From contig BQMF02000334.1 in NCBI GenBank assembly GCA_027922465.2, forward strand, positions 124,001 to 188,000: a stretch of DNA of 64,000 bases. Reading direction: 5' to 3'. The position numbers and the translations under genes are program-made. The notes under the pieces are model-generated. The model searched no databases and had not been told where the DNA came from. It saw only the letters and a program-made list of their open reading frames with translations. Numbering within the stretch: the first letter of the stretch is position 1; each line of letters opens with the position of its first letter. This document shows positions 1-11,800 of this stretch, piece after piece. The DNA comes from Turritopsis dohrnii. Lineage: Eukaryota > Cnidaria > Hydrozoa > Anthoathecata > Oceaniidae.

Positions 1-1
1 A

Positions 2-137
2 TTGGTATGATGAGGGGGAATTTGGTGTGGAAACCTAGGTGAAATTATCTTAAAATGTGGTCAAATATTCAAATATGTAAATAATTTCACCTTCATATTA
101 CACCAAATTCATTTTCCAATTTCTAAGAATAATACCA
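2..137. repeat. Short inverted-repeat element (MITE-like), at left window edge
   Basis: Positions 2-8 (TTGGTAT) pair with 131-137 (ATACCAA). Inside them, GAATTTGGTGT and AGGTGAAATTAT recur in reverse complement around a small centre. This is the shape of a 136-bp MITE. Its left flank is outside the window, so no target duplication can be judged. Confidence 0.5.
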
Positions 138-471
138 AGCTGATTTTTTCAGCATTAAAGCAACCAAAGTACACTACACTTCTAAAAAATTTTGATTCTA
201 GATAGGTAACTTAATTTTTTTGTGACAATTAAGTGTGTCCGCAAAACGCAATATAAGAATTACATCAAAATGTAAACCTAGACTTAATATTGTAAACAGG
301 GCCTTAATATAAATGGCCATTGAGAACCGGAATTAGAGGCCCAAATTTTGCACAGTACATATTCTCAACTAAGTCTTTCTACAGAAAAAATTTGAAGAAA
401 ATCTGAGACATAGTGGTGTAGGCCATCTGTTCATTTGACATGGAATGATTCGATTACATCTTGCTTCATAG

Positions 472-3400
472 GAATGGCGAAGTTATTCTTTCAAACCTTT
501 CACGAGAACTGTTTGTATTGTCATCAGATGGACCTTCCATCACCTGTAAGTTTTTGAACTTATTCTTTCTACTGTGTTTCATAAATTTTGTGATGGATTG
601 GGAGAAGGTGAGGTTTTTCACACTGTCTCATTGGACGTATTATGACTGCTTATCAAACTTGATTTTTTTGATTTCTAAGCTGGTACATCATTCACTATAT
701 ATGACACTGTTGATGGCGCAAGCCGAAAAGCTTTTGTTGAAATAACATAAAACTGATTTTAATAAAACTAAAATATGGCGAATATTTTTATTTATTTGTT
801 TTAAAAAATTTACTTCTTTTGTAATAATTTCTTATCCATCCATTCCTTGGATCATCAAACAGTGTCTCGACATAGCAGGGCATAGATAAGTGATTGTGTA
901 TCAAGCTGTTGTCAAAACATTTTCAACTTTTGTGTAATGCTGTATTTGGTTGTCTTTCGTAGAATCCAGTGGATGTTATACACTTTTATAATAACTCAAT
1001 ATGCGCATTATCGAAAGCAGTCTTACAAACTGACTCTATTAATCCAGATTTAGGTAATTATGCCTCCTTAACTACCAGTATCCTCCTGTTTTTAAGGTTT
1101 GCGGACCGATTCATTAGCAGTTAACATGAAGTAAAACTTGCTGAATCAGTATTGAAGAGGTGTTACCACACTATTCTTCTTATACTTCAGGTGAATGCAG
1201 AGTTTGGAACGAAAAAATGGCCTTACATGGCATGAGCGAATTGATCAAAGATCTGCTATTACCAGATCTGCCAGACTTCGTTTCAGGTAACACCGGCTGT
1301 TTCATTTGGTAAATGTACTGTGTTTCCATGTGTTACTTGTAATTAGCTAGTTAAAGGGTTTGAAAATTATATGGTTTTTACGCTATACGAGCTGGAAGGT
1401 GCTTCTTTCATTGTCGTTATGTTTTTATGTTTAACAATTTATTTAAGATTTTTTTTCACTTAAGCTTGGAATACATTATCCATTTAAATGGATCAGTTTA
1501 AATGGATCAGTTAAATAGCGTTAAATAAAATTTAGGCTGTCAATAGCCCAGTGAACAAAATTTGTTGAAAAGTCAGCGCGAAGGAGCATGGAGCATGTTT
1601 CTATAGAAACATGCACACAATGTTAGTGAGAGTGCACTTCGTCGCAGTGATTTTTAAGGAGTTTGACTGTTGGGAGAGAACTTGATAGGGAACTGTTCTG
1701 AATAGAGTTCAAGATTGCATTGTGTTCATTTCAAAAAAAGGGGGAATCTCTTATTAGAGCTTTAAGAAACTCACGAAATAAACAAGTAGTTTGCTTTCTC
1801 GTGGTGATTCCCTTACAGAGATTCCCTTCAGACTCGATTTTCTCGCGATCTTTATAAAAATTCATTACCTTTGAAATTAGCTTTCGTTGTCACATCATAA
1901 CAGGAAGCCTGTAAACGTTTTATTGAAACATATGCATCTTTTAAGTTGATCCAATCAGGCATGTTTCTTTCAACATTTTCTTATTTACTTGAAAAAATCG
2001 AAGAACTGTTATCTAACTGATTACCATATAATTTTAGCACCCCTTTCGAATGAAGACGCCCGCCTGTTATACTAAGATGAAAAGCTTTTCTAAACCGATT
2101 ATTTAAATTCCATTCGTTTTCACTTTAGATGTCTGGCAGAGTTGCTATGAAACTTGCGAAAAGTACGTAACCATAGTAACGGAAAATCGAACGCCCGTAC
2201 TCGCCAACAGGTTTGTGTTTTCATTCCAACAAAGGGTTTTGAAATCTCCAACAGTTTGTGTGTATAAACTTGATAAGATCTCCCCTTGAAAGCACTGATG
2301 CGAATAATAGGGTCTTCCCCACAAGACAGATGGAATGGAACTTGAAACGATATTAAGATTTGTTGAGTACTCTTGGACTGTATATCTCCCTCGGAATGAA
2401 GGGCGTCTTTGGTAAGTCAATAAGCCCTGGGTTTCCACCACCGCAGACTTACGTTTAAAGAGTAGAGATAACACCAAAGACATTTTCAATGTTTTTGTCA
2501 GTCATTGGTTGTTCATAGGATGATATGCTACTTTTGAAAGCACATACTTGTGGGTAAAATCGTCAAAGAGTCACTGTGATGAAGAGCGTTTTTATTGAAA
2601 TAATGTGTATATTTCTATGAAAATATACTCCTTCGCAGTGATTTTTCAACAAATTTGCCCACTGGGATCAGACTGAAGTATCGAGATACAACACGACTCG
2701 AACACAGATCGTACTCGAATATACTAACCACTAAACAAATGCTTTGCTTACGCTGATTCACCTACTAGCCGGCACATTAAAAAATCTCTGCGAAGGAGTG
2801 CATTTCTACAGAAATTTACACAATTTCAATGAAAATGCTCTCCGTCACAGTGACTTTTTGACGAATTTGCCCACTGGGAAACCTGCTTCTTTATAATTAA
2901 ATCTTTGTTTAGTTTTCTCTCTTCTTTTTCACAGGATAAACGCACTTCTGCGTAAATCGTACGGAACCGAAAGATTGCCATGGACAGAAGTCCTTGAGCT
3001 TTGTATTTTCAATAAGCTCAGTTCAATGTATTCGGATCGAAGGGACAGAAAATCTAACTTCCTACAGGTTCTACATTACACGGATGATAACATCGACCTG
3101 ACTGTTGAAAATCCCTTAAAAGATCATATAAAAGATTTGAATGAGACGAGATACGTATTAGAGAGAAGGTTAGTCGGCTGCCGTCGAATAAAATGCTGAT
3201 GACGACCTGTAGTCGCATCTCTATAGTGGGAATTTTTTTACTTCGAGTTCTCTTTTATTTGAACGATTTTCGCTGATCTTATAATCTCCTTGGTAACAAA
3301 TTTCCTCAATTCATACTTTCCATAAATTGTCGGCCTTTCGATGTTAATGTGAGTGTTTTCAGCTATATTATTGCTTGTGGTGTACGTAAAATGTTTTCAG

Positions 3401-6400
3401 CTATATTATTGCTTGTGGTGTACGTAAAATGTTTTCAGCTATATTATTGCTTGTGGTGTACGTAAAATGTTTTCAGCTATATTATTGCTTGTGGTGTACG
3501 TAAAATGTTTTCAACTATATTATTGCTTGTGGTGTACGTAAAATGTTTTCAACTATATTATTGCTTGTGGTGCACGTAAAATGTTTTCAGCTATATTATT
3601 GCTTGTGGTGTACGTAAAATGTTTTCAGCTATATTATTGCTTGTGGTGTACGTAAAATGTTTTCAACTATATTATTGCTTGTGGTGTACGTAAAATGTTT
3701 TCAACTATATTATTGCTTGTGGTGCACGTAAAATGTTTTCAACTATATTATTGCTTGTGGTGCACGTAAAATGTTTTCAACTATATTATTGCTTGTGGTG
3801 CACGTAAAATGGCTTGCGTTTCAGCTTGAACTACAGTAACACTTTGAAAAGAAGGAAATATTCGAGGGAACATTCAATAAGGGATACCATTGAAGATGCG
3901 AATATTCAGCTAGTAGAAATTGAAGGTAAATTTTTCCTTTCCTTTCACTACCTAGTGGGCAAGATCGTGAAAAAATCACTGTGACGAAGAGCATTTTCAT
4001 TGAGATAGTGTGTGTGTATTTGTATAGAAATGCACTCCCTCGCAGCGATTTTTCAACAAATTTGCCCACTGATTCACTGGTGAAACCGGATTCATGTTAT
4101 TATTAAATCTATTAAGTATCTTTAGTCACCACTTTTCTTATTTTTTTTTGGTTAAGTTACATCCATAAAAGAAATACAATTTTTGGACTGTTTGAACCAA
4201 TGTAAAGTTCTCGGTGCCGTCAATTTAGACTAACACAAATGGTCATTTGTTGAGTCTTCTATCAGTCAAAAGATTAGTATGATAAGACCTCGTATGTAAC
4301 CTTGAACATAGGACTTCCTGCGTGTTTGCATTTATGTTGATTTCTGCAGACGGAAGAAGTCCTGGGACCGAGGTTGCTCATTCAGTCTGAAAAGAGGAGA
4401 AGTATGTTGCGTCTTTATTAGCCAATTTCAGCCAATTTATTTGAAAGAACGAGACATTACGTAATCCTTATACTTACTGAACGAAACAAATTTGAAAGGT
4501 TTTAAATACGAAGTTCTAGAAATGTCATCCATGAAACAAACTTTCGTCATTTTATGCCAGATTGAAAATCTGTTCCTTTTTAAAATTGTTTGATCGTGGT
4601 TCACAAAAGTTTATGTCTTTCGAAAAAACTGTTTTAGAATCTGAAAATGGGTGCTTATGGGCGTTTTCCTCGTCCGGATTTATTTTTTGCGAAAGTTTAT
4701 TCCTGCAAAGAATGCCGAAATCTGCTATTCCTTTATTTTCTGAGTTTCCCGATTTCTTTCGGACTTGCAAAAGTTTCTATCCATAAAGTATGGCGATGTT
4801 TAATGCACTCTTTCATATTTCTTATACGAAATTTCTATGAGTAGTTTGGGAAGCTCAGCAATGTCATACCCAAAGTACTCAAAATTATATTGGATGAGAA
4901 TGTTCGATCAGTTTCTTCCGCCCTTTTAGAGTGTTTACGTCGAAGAAAATGGAGTTCACCACGTTCCCGTCAATCACCTCAACATCGTGTCGAACGGCAG
5001 CAGCAATCGGCCGATTGGAAACGGTTGGTGAACGACACCAATCTGCTGTTTGTCGGTATCAACGAAGAAAAAGAAAATATGCAAACGTATGAGATCGTTT
5101 CTACTTCTAAAACGTTTTGTCATAATCTAAATAATTAAAGATACTGAACTGTCAGTCAGCAGGTTTCAATCATCCGTTTCCTTATGTTGATTTGTCAGCT
5201 ACTTTTTTTATTGACCTCATGCCACTGCTGACATCAACAACAACTGCATCCCTCAGTCTTACATAACAATTCATTATATTTAAAAGCTAGAAGCGAAGCT
5301 TTCTCCTCACTTTGTAAAGTTACAACGCCAACCTTGCTCTCTGATTTAATCATAGTAAGTGAGGACAGTCTTCAACAGGGAAGCTAATTTTCCTATCGGC
5401 AGAGTATCTGTGATTGCATTACATGTTGTTTTGCTATTAACATAGTAACAACGTCTTCATCACTTACCAGTAATAAGTATATAAAAACATACATATAATA
5501 TATATCTCATCAGGTCAACCTACGCCCCTTTTTCGAGTTAAATTATAAAGACGTTTGAATCGTTCTTAAAAGAAAAGACTTCACTCCGCCATCATTAAGT
5601 CAACAAAAGCACCTTCAAAAAACTTTAATCTTCGAAAATCTCGCGTTTTTAAGTTAATCGTTTTTGTGGTTAAGTCGTCAGCTGCAATTGGTTTGACGAA
5701 GCATCGCAAAAGCATTCCAACAAACGTGTTTTAATCAAACTGAATTATGCGTCTTCATTACAGGAGTAGATCTCGACTAAACGAAAGTATCGGCTCTAAT
5801 GGCAAGCATACCAACAACGAAAGAACATTTCGGGTATGTCTTCTATGTGTATTCTCGTCTGCTGTCAGTAGAGGGCTAATTTTACGGGGATACCAAAAAA
5901 GAAGAACCCAGTACCCTAAAAGGAGGATCCAGGTTGAATGCGTGTAAACTGTTAAGACTGTGAGCAATCAACGCATAATTTTTAAAACTGTTGTACTAAT
6001 CTGATTGTAGTATTGTTTCTGTTTGCTAATCTCAGTTCAATGTGTTCATATTACCTCATTTTGCGGCCTAAATTCACCCATATATTTGAGAGATCGGCAA
6101 ATATTTCTATTTTCTTGACTTTTTGTCATTTCTAAGGCGTGATACTTGCATTGCCTGGCCCGGCAAAATCTGAATATTTCTCTCCATCGTTTGAATAAAG
6201 CTATACGTGGAAACCAGGTTTTCGCTAAATGTTTTTTTTTTTTCTTTATTTGATGTTTGATGTCATTCAGGAAGCCGTTCTGTAAAGCTGTGACAAGCAA
6301 TGAAATACTACTTTCCGAATGAGATAAAAGCGGACTTGCAAAAGCAATTAACAAACGTAAATAAAAATACATGCTTATAAAAGCTTAAAAAAACCTTTGT

Positions 6401-7228
6401 TCGGAAGTGATTAATCTGGATAAATACGATTTTTAGTGGCCAGATCGGCAGGTGGATTTGAAACATCAAGATTAACCGAAACGCTCATCTTTCAACCGCT
6501 GTAACATTCGTTATCATATTCAAGATTATTAAAATCATGGGTGCAAGATTTAAATAAAAATTTCTGTTTCTTTTTTCTTTTCCTTTTCTTGGCACATATT
6601 TGCTCTTTCAATTTGGGTCCCTCCTATTTTTGGTCCTAGGTCCTGGTTTTCCGATATTCCAATTATAACAGGACGGTGAGGAGAAAGGTCTGAACAGATT
6701 GGCAAATCTCCTCAAATCTCCCCAATTTTGAGATCGAAAAAGATCGAAAGGGGAACCCTGATATTGTGATATATGTTACAGTATCTACAGTAAACTTGTG
6801 ATAAGGTTTTAGGAGTTCGAGTCTTTCAGTGTTCGAGTAATTGTTAGTTCGAGTTATCAAGGAGTTGTTATTAAAATTCCAACATTTTGACTAAAAGTGA
6901 CATCAACCCTAACACGAAAGCCTTCATGTTCACCAATAGAATGTTGTATAATCGCCTTTATGTGTCTATTTTGTTTTAAGGCGATGTCGCCTGCGTCACC
7001 TGCGATACATGACGCAACTAATACGTTAGAAGGATCAGTGATCAAGTGTTTGGAATCGATCGAACAGACAAGGTGGGTGGGGATCTAAAAATCCCATTTT
7101 ATGTGTTTTACTGGCAGACACCCTGTTATCCCCATAGAAGCATCCAATTATTTTTCTTGAATTTTTTCTTCTGCAGGTCACAGTCGAAGAGGTCTTTAGA
7201 ATACTGGCGAACAATGTTAGGCCAATGA
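472..7228 (+). CDS. Unrecognised multi-exon gene, 5' end missing
   Basis: I do not recognise this protein. Nine exons join in phase: 472-545, 1191-1286, 2129-2162, 2935-3168, 3825-3925, 4930-5086, 5764-5833, 6981-7072 and 7177-7228. All introns are GT-AG, and the product reads 302 residues to a TGA with no stop. The first exon opens in phase 2, so coding starts further left, probably outside the window. The visible protein begins with NGEVILSNLSREL. A hydrophobic and acidic stretch (LIKDLLLPDLPDFV) and a middle region (WTEVLELCIFNKLSSMYSD) follow. The rest is Arg/Ser/Gln-rich and looks mostly disordered (SSPRSRQSPQ, NESIGSNGKH). It ends in IEQTRSQSKRSLEYWRTML. No signal peptide or membrane segment is visible. 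Skipping the 92-nt exon 6981-7072 joins 5833 to 7177 in phase 0 and extends the frame to TAA at 7396-7398 (328 residues). The gene converges on the coiled-coil gene. Exon chain is fairly sure; function is unknown. Confidence 0.7.
1548..1678. repeat. MITE family 1, copy a (diverged)
   Basis: Degenerate copy of a roughly 120-bp foldback element seen six times in this window. The inverted ends carry CCCAGTGGGCAAA and a TCACTGYGA block around a TTTCTATAGAAA core. It lies in an intron of the unrecognised + strand gene. Confidence 0.55.
2551..2666. repeat. MITE family 1, copy b
   Basis: Starts GTGGGTAAAATCGTC and ends TTTGCCCACTGGG. The arms pair through TCACTGTGA and TCGCAGTGA over about 35 bp. 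It is intronic in the unrecognised + strand gene. Confidence 0.75.
2769..2878. repeat. MITE family 1, copy c (opposite orientation)
   Basis: Same element as copy b in reverse orientation, only about 100 bp downstream of it. It runs from CTGCGAAGGAGTGCATTTC to ACGAATTTGCCCACTGGG. The left end is less well kept. Confidence 0.7.
3353..3811 (+). repeat. 38-bp tandem repeat, 12 copies
   Basis: A unit beginning ATGTTTTCAGCTATATTATT repeats head to tail every 38 bp, about 12 times, nearly identical. Copies differ at two sites: CAGC/CAAC and TGTACG/TGCACG. The array fills the end of the intron before exon 3825-3925 and stops about 13 bp before the acceptor. Confidence 0.97.
3954..4070. repeat. MITE family 1, copy d
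   Basis: AGTGGGCAAGATCGTG at the left pairs with TTTCAACAAATTTGCCCACT at the right. It lies about 30 bp past the donor of exon 3825-3925, inside the intron. Confidence 0.75.
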
Positions 7229-7393
7229 GTAATTTCAACGGTTGCAATCGCGATAAGAACATTTGGTATGCTCAGATCGATATAGTGTTTCTGCCAATCA
7301 TATTGCAGAATTGTGTTGCCGCAATGACATATGGGAGTTCGACGCAGTTAGAGCTGCAATGTTATTGTTTGGTTCGTGTTGTAAATTTATGGA

Positions 7394-7399
7394 AATAAA
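7394..7399 (+). promoter_or_regulatory. Poly(A) signal AATAAA
   Basis: Canonical hexamer 166 bp after the TGA of the 302-residue product. The TAA stop of the exon-skipped frame (7396-7398) lies within it. It supports this as the 3' end of the unrecognised + strand gene. Confidence 0.7.
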
Positions 7400-7415
7400 C
7401 AATTGACTATTTTTA

Positions 7416-8841
7416 CTTTCTCCTCACTCACTAAACCTACAAACTACAACATCAAGTTTGTACAAGAAGGAGTATGCCACTATCAATACGTTACGTCAAT
7501 GCACCCATTGCCTCGTTTGGAAGTTGAATAATCATTTGAATCATTCTTATTACGAAGGTCTTTTATCGTGTTAAATTACATAAGTTTTAAGATTTATAAC
7601 GAGGCTGAGTGTTCTGTGTTTCATTTGGTTTTCGCATGGACGTATAAAAAGGGAAGGACTTACAACTTTTATAAATCTATTCAAACAAACCTCGCCTCGG
7701 TTTATTGAACTTTTCACAAAAGCAGTTTTGAAACTCCCTCAAGTGCTGTTAAAAATACATGTTTCCATTGGCTTCCATGATCGTAATAACCAACCAGAAA
7801 TGAATTTAAAGATTTTATGATTATTTTGAAGCCAGGTTTTAAACTCTGATTCCTCATGCCTTCTTACAGTCTCAAGCATGTAATTTTCAGAATTGAAAAG
7901 CATTCTTCTTAGGTTGAGTAAAAGTTTTGTGATACTCAAGATATTGCTGATGCATTTGCAATTCGTATTTTCTCTCAATTCGTTGGTTTTCCACATCGGA
8001 TTAAACATAAAAAGCGTCGTATAAACCCGCCGATGTGAACCGAAATCCAGTGAAATGCGAGGCGACGATTACATCAAAGAAATGCCGACAGAATAAATTT
8101 TAATAATAGAAATGAAAGGCTTTAGTATTAGTTGTGAGTCCTCTTTTATACGTCCATGGTTTTCGTTTTGTTTTTGTTTTCGTGCGAAGTTTAAAGGCCC
8201 TTCCATTGTTAATTTATGGCAATGAAAAAGAAATAAGGAATTATTTCAATGTATTCGGAATGACTTTTTGAGGCAAGCGAAAACAAAGAAAAACTTGGCA
8301 CAAAAAAATTCGCCTAGTGGAAAACGGACTTTATGACCATTCAAGCATCTTCCCATGACGACCTCAAGTGGATTTTGCTTTCATGAAAGTATTTCCATTT
8401 CAGGAAAAACTGACAGTATTAAATTTTTGGTTGTACCACCTGTAACCGCCGTGTTCCTACACCGCCTCGTTTTCATGGTACTCTCACATTTGACCAACAC
8501 AGTGTTCACATGAAAAACGAATTAGGCGCGGTTCAACGATTTCTTTCTTTGGTTTACCGTGATCTGCAGAACAAATGGAGCTGAAATTTTTTCCCATCAT
8601 AACATTGGAGCCACGTTATTCATAAATCATAAACGACTACTTAGCCTAATAAAATCAGCCAGCTGTACAGAGGCTACTCAGCATCATCCTTTTCGTGTGA
8701 ATACCCTGCTTCTTAACGGCAATATTTCATCAAATATCGAAAAAATTGTTGATCATCTATTCAAATAAATCCGTAGCAAATTTGTTTATATACAACTTGA
8801 TTAAAAAAATTTTCCTTCTGTTTCATATGTACATAATATCG
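7416..8841. other. Intergenic space between two convergent genes
   Basis: I see no coding exon here, only short chance ORFs. It lies between the 3' ends of the unrecognised + strand gene and the coiled-coil gene. The one recognisable object is the inverted-repeat element at 7635-8158. Confidence 0.6.
7635..8158. mobile_element. MITE, CATGGA-ended family, copy 1
   Basis: The left end CATGGACGTATAAAA is mirrored at 8144-8158 as TTTTATACGTCCATG. The arms continue with weaker pairing through GGACTTACAACT and AGTTGTGAGTCC. The element is flanked by GGTTTTCG on both sides (7627-7634 and 8157-8164; 7 or 8 bp depending on where the terminal G is placed). No transposase is present. The element at 50327-51042 has matching ends. 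Confidence 0.75.
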
Positions 8842-11800
8842 TCACCTATTTTCGAATGTGGCTTTTAACCGATTCACGAATTCGTTACCGATAGCCAAAG
8901 ATTTTTCCGGCGATTTCCTAACCTGCTCAGGAATATCTGTCGATTTAGGTCTCATGTCAAACATAGAGGCATTTAGCGACAGATTATGAGAATTTGTCGG
9001 AGGTTTAACTTTTGACGCGTTCATTGCAATCTTCCAATTATTTTCTGCCGTCTCTTTATCCATCTTGAAAAACGGATTTAATCGGATTGATGAGCGCAAT
9101 ATCTCGTCTTGTGTCGGCTGATTCCAACTGGCGTCGACTTTTCGACGGGTGTCGGAAGAAGGAGAGTCGCCAAGCTTTTCGTTAATAGACGAAGTCGATT
9201 TAACTTGTCTCAATGTGTATGTTTGCTCAGTAGTTGGACCTTTTGTCGCAGACGTTGACGTAAAACGCTTTGTTTCTTGTGTCGGAGTACTTGTGGCGAC
9301 GGCATTTTTTGTCGGGGAGAAAGAACCGACATCAAGGAACGCTTCATTTATGTTGTTTGTGGAGGCTGATTTTTTCTGAAATGTTAAGGAAGCTGGTTCG
9401 AACCTCGGTTGGCTCGGTTCAAAATAACCAGTACTGATAGGCCGCGTTCTAACATAAGCCACATTTCGTAACTCCAAATCTTGATTCTTTTTGAAGAGGT
9501 CGTCTGCGTTTCGACGGAGTGCCATATTTTCACGATTTATTGCATTCAAAGCTTCGATGTGTTTGCTTTCAATATCTCTCAATTCTTGCTTCAACATTCT
9601 GTTCTCGTCTTGAACTTCTTGGACGCGGTCAGCTTTTGATAGAAGATCTTCATTCTCCAATCGCATCTGGTTATATTCACTGGCGACAGTTTGCATGCTT
9701 CCTAACTCGTTTAAAAGAGCTTCCAAATCACTCTTCAAATTTTCATTTTCATCTTGCAAATTGTTGAATGTAATCAGCTGGTTTTTTAGAGTTTTGACTT
9801 CAGTTTCCAATTCAATACATTTTTCATCTTTTTCTTCAATCCTCCTACTCCATAATGACTGATTCTCTGTTTCACTTTCAAGTTTATGTTTTTCCAGATA
9901 GTTTATATGTGTCTGATGCTCTTCAAGTTCTCTTGCAACTTGAGCAATCTTGACATCTTTTGAATCTAATGAATTCTGTAACTGTACTATGTCTTCCTTT
10001 AAGGCATTGTTTTCTTCATCCATTTCAGACTTGATTCGAGCTTCATTTTTCATTTTTTTCTTCAGCTCTTCAACTTCTTGCAACTTCATACGCAATAGCG
10101 ATATGTCTTGCCCCCTAGAGTTTTCCAATGCATCAATTGTTGCTTTCAATTCGATCATTTCTTCAGATTTCCTGTTTTCCATTTGATGTATGGTGGCGTT
10201 AAGATCCATTATAGTTTTAAGTGCATTTTCTTTTTCCTTTGCATGATCTTCTTGCAAGGCTTCTACCTGTTTAATTAATTGCTCGTTGTTAGACATAGCT
10301 TCCTTCAGACTGCTGTCATATGAAAGCTGACGATGGTTTTGTGTTTCAGCATGCAGTTCCTTTTCATTCAATTCGCGTTTTAATGCAGATATCGTTGCTA
10401 ATAACTCCTCCTTTTCCCCGTGTGTTGCCATTCTAGTATCTTCTAGACGAGATTCTAGTAATTGTGAATGCTGGTAACATTCCTGATATTTTCTTTCCAT
10501 CTCGTCTCGTTCCTCTGACAGTAGACGATTACTGTATTCGTACTTCTCTACTGTTTCAACATTCTCCGATATTTTACATACCAAATCTTCTTTTGACTTT
10601 TGAGTTTCGTTTTGACTTTTTTCTAAGTTTTCGATAAGTTTTGTCTTCTCGCCCAACAATTTATTTTTAAGTTCAAGGTCATTTCTTAGATTTTCTGAAA
10701 ATGTTTTCGATTTGATTAGTTCCGATTGTAATTTTAATAACTCGTCCTGAATTTTATCTTTATCTTTTCTTTCGCTTGTCAGCAAATCTTCTTTTGATGT
10801 TACAGTTCTTTCAGCACTTCTTAAACGTTCTTCAAAGAACTCTTCTCTGGATTTACACTCCAGTAACTGGCCATCTATCTCGTCTTTCTCGTGTAGGTAT
10901 TGTTGTATTTCTTTCTTCTGATTGGAAATTACATCCGTCAATGTTTGAAGTTCTTCATTACTGCTTGCTAACTTCTGTTGTAACTCTTCATTTTCTGATT
11001 GGAGGGCGATTTGCTGTTTTAGAACCTCGTGCAATTTCGCATCCAATTCCATATTGTCTTTTCTGTATTTTTCTAACTGAATGTCCATCTCATCAAAATC
11101 TAACTGACCCTGATCTAATATAGCTTCTAATTCACGTATTATACGCCTCGAATCATTGACTTCATACGTCAATTCTTCATTTAATTTACTCAGTCTTTCT
11201 GTGGAACAATGCAATTCGTTTTCAACCATGCTCAATTTTTTTTCTAACTCTTTCTTTTCCTCGTTTTGTTCTTCCAGCTCCTGCACAAGTTGATTCACTT
11301 TGTTTTTAGTTGTACGTAACTCTTCTCCTGCTGTCTTATTAGCTTCCAATAGCTCGCTGTTTGATTTCTGTGTTTTTATTAGTAAATTGTCAACGTTTGT
11401 TTGTTCTTTTTCAGCTTGAGAGAGCTTGTCACGACGCACTTCATTTTCTTCTGATAACACTTTCAAACGATCCTGTAGTTTGATCAGTTCGTGCATCAAT
11501 CTTTTATTCTCGTTGTTCATCTCCTCGTTCAATTTCTCCAGTCGTTTAATCGTCTCTTTCTCTTTAATTAAGTCGTTCGTTACTCGTTGGACTTCAAGGT
11601 TGGAATAATTCAGATCGTCGGTTAATTTCGCGACTTGTTCGGCATTGTCGTCATATTTTCGTATATACCGAGTAATTTTCTCTTCTTTTTGTTGGACAGT
11701 CTTCTTGAGTTCTTCAATCTTTTTTTCGTGATGCCTAGAACAAAGTTGCAGGTCAATCAAACCATAATAGTTCTATTAACCTCTTCAAATAATCTCTACC

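Noticed and set aside
1..38. Possible upstream exon ending at AG|GTGAAA, in phase with exon 472-545
   Set aside because: The frame is open and the phase fits, but the stretch is one arm of an inverted-repeat element (2-137) and the donor is weak.
3353..3811. CRISPR array
   Set aside because: The units are directly adjacent with no unique spacers, and the genome is eukaryotic.
8842..11760. The large 972-codon ORF as a complete single-exon gene
   Set aside because: The codons before 11734 follow a TTCTAG acceptor, and the exon joins in phase to six upstream exons, so it is the last exon of a larger gene.
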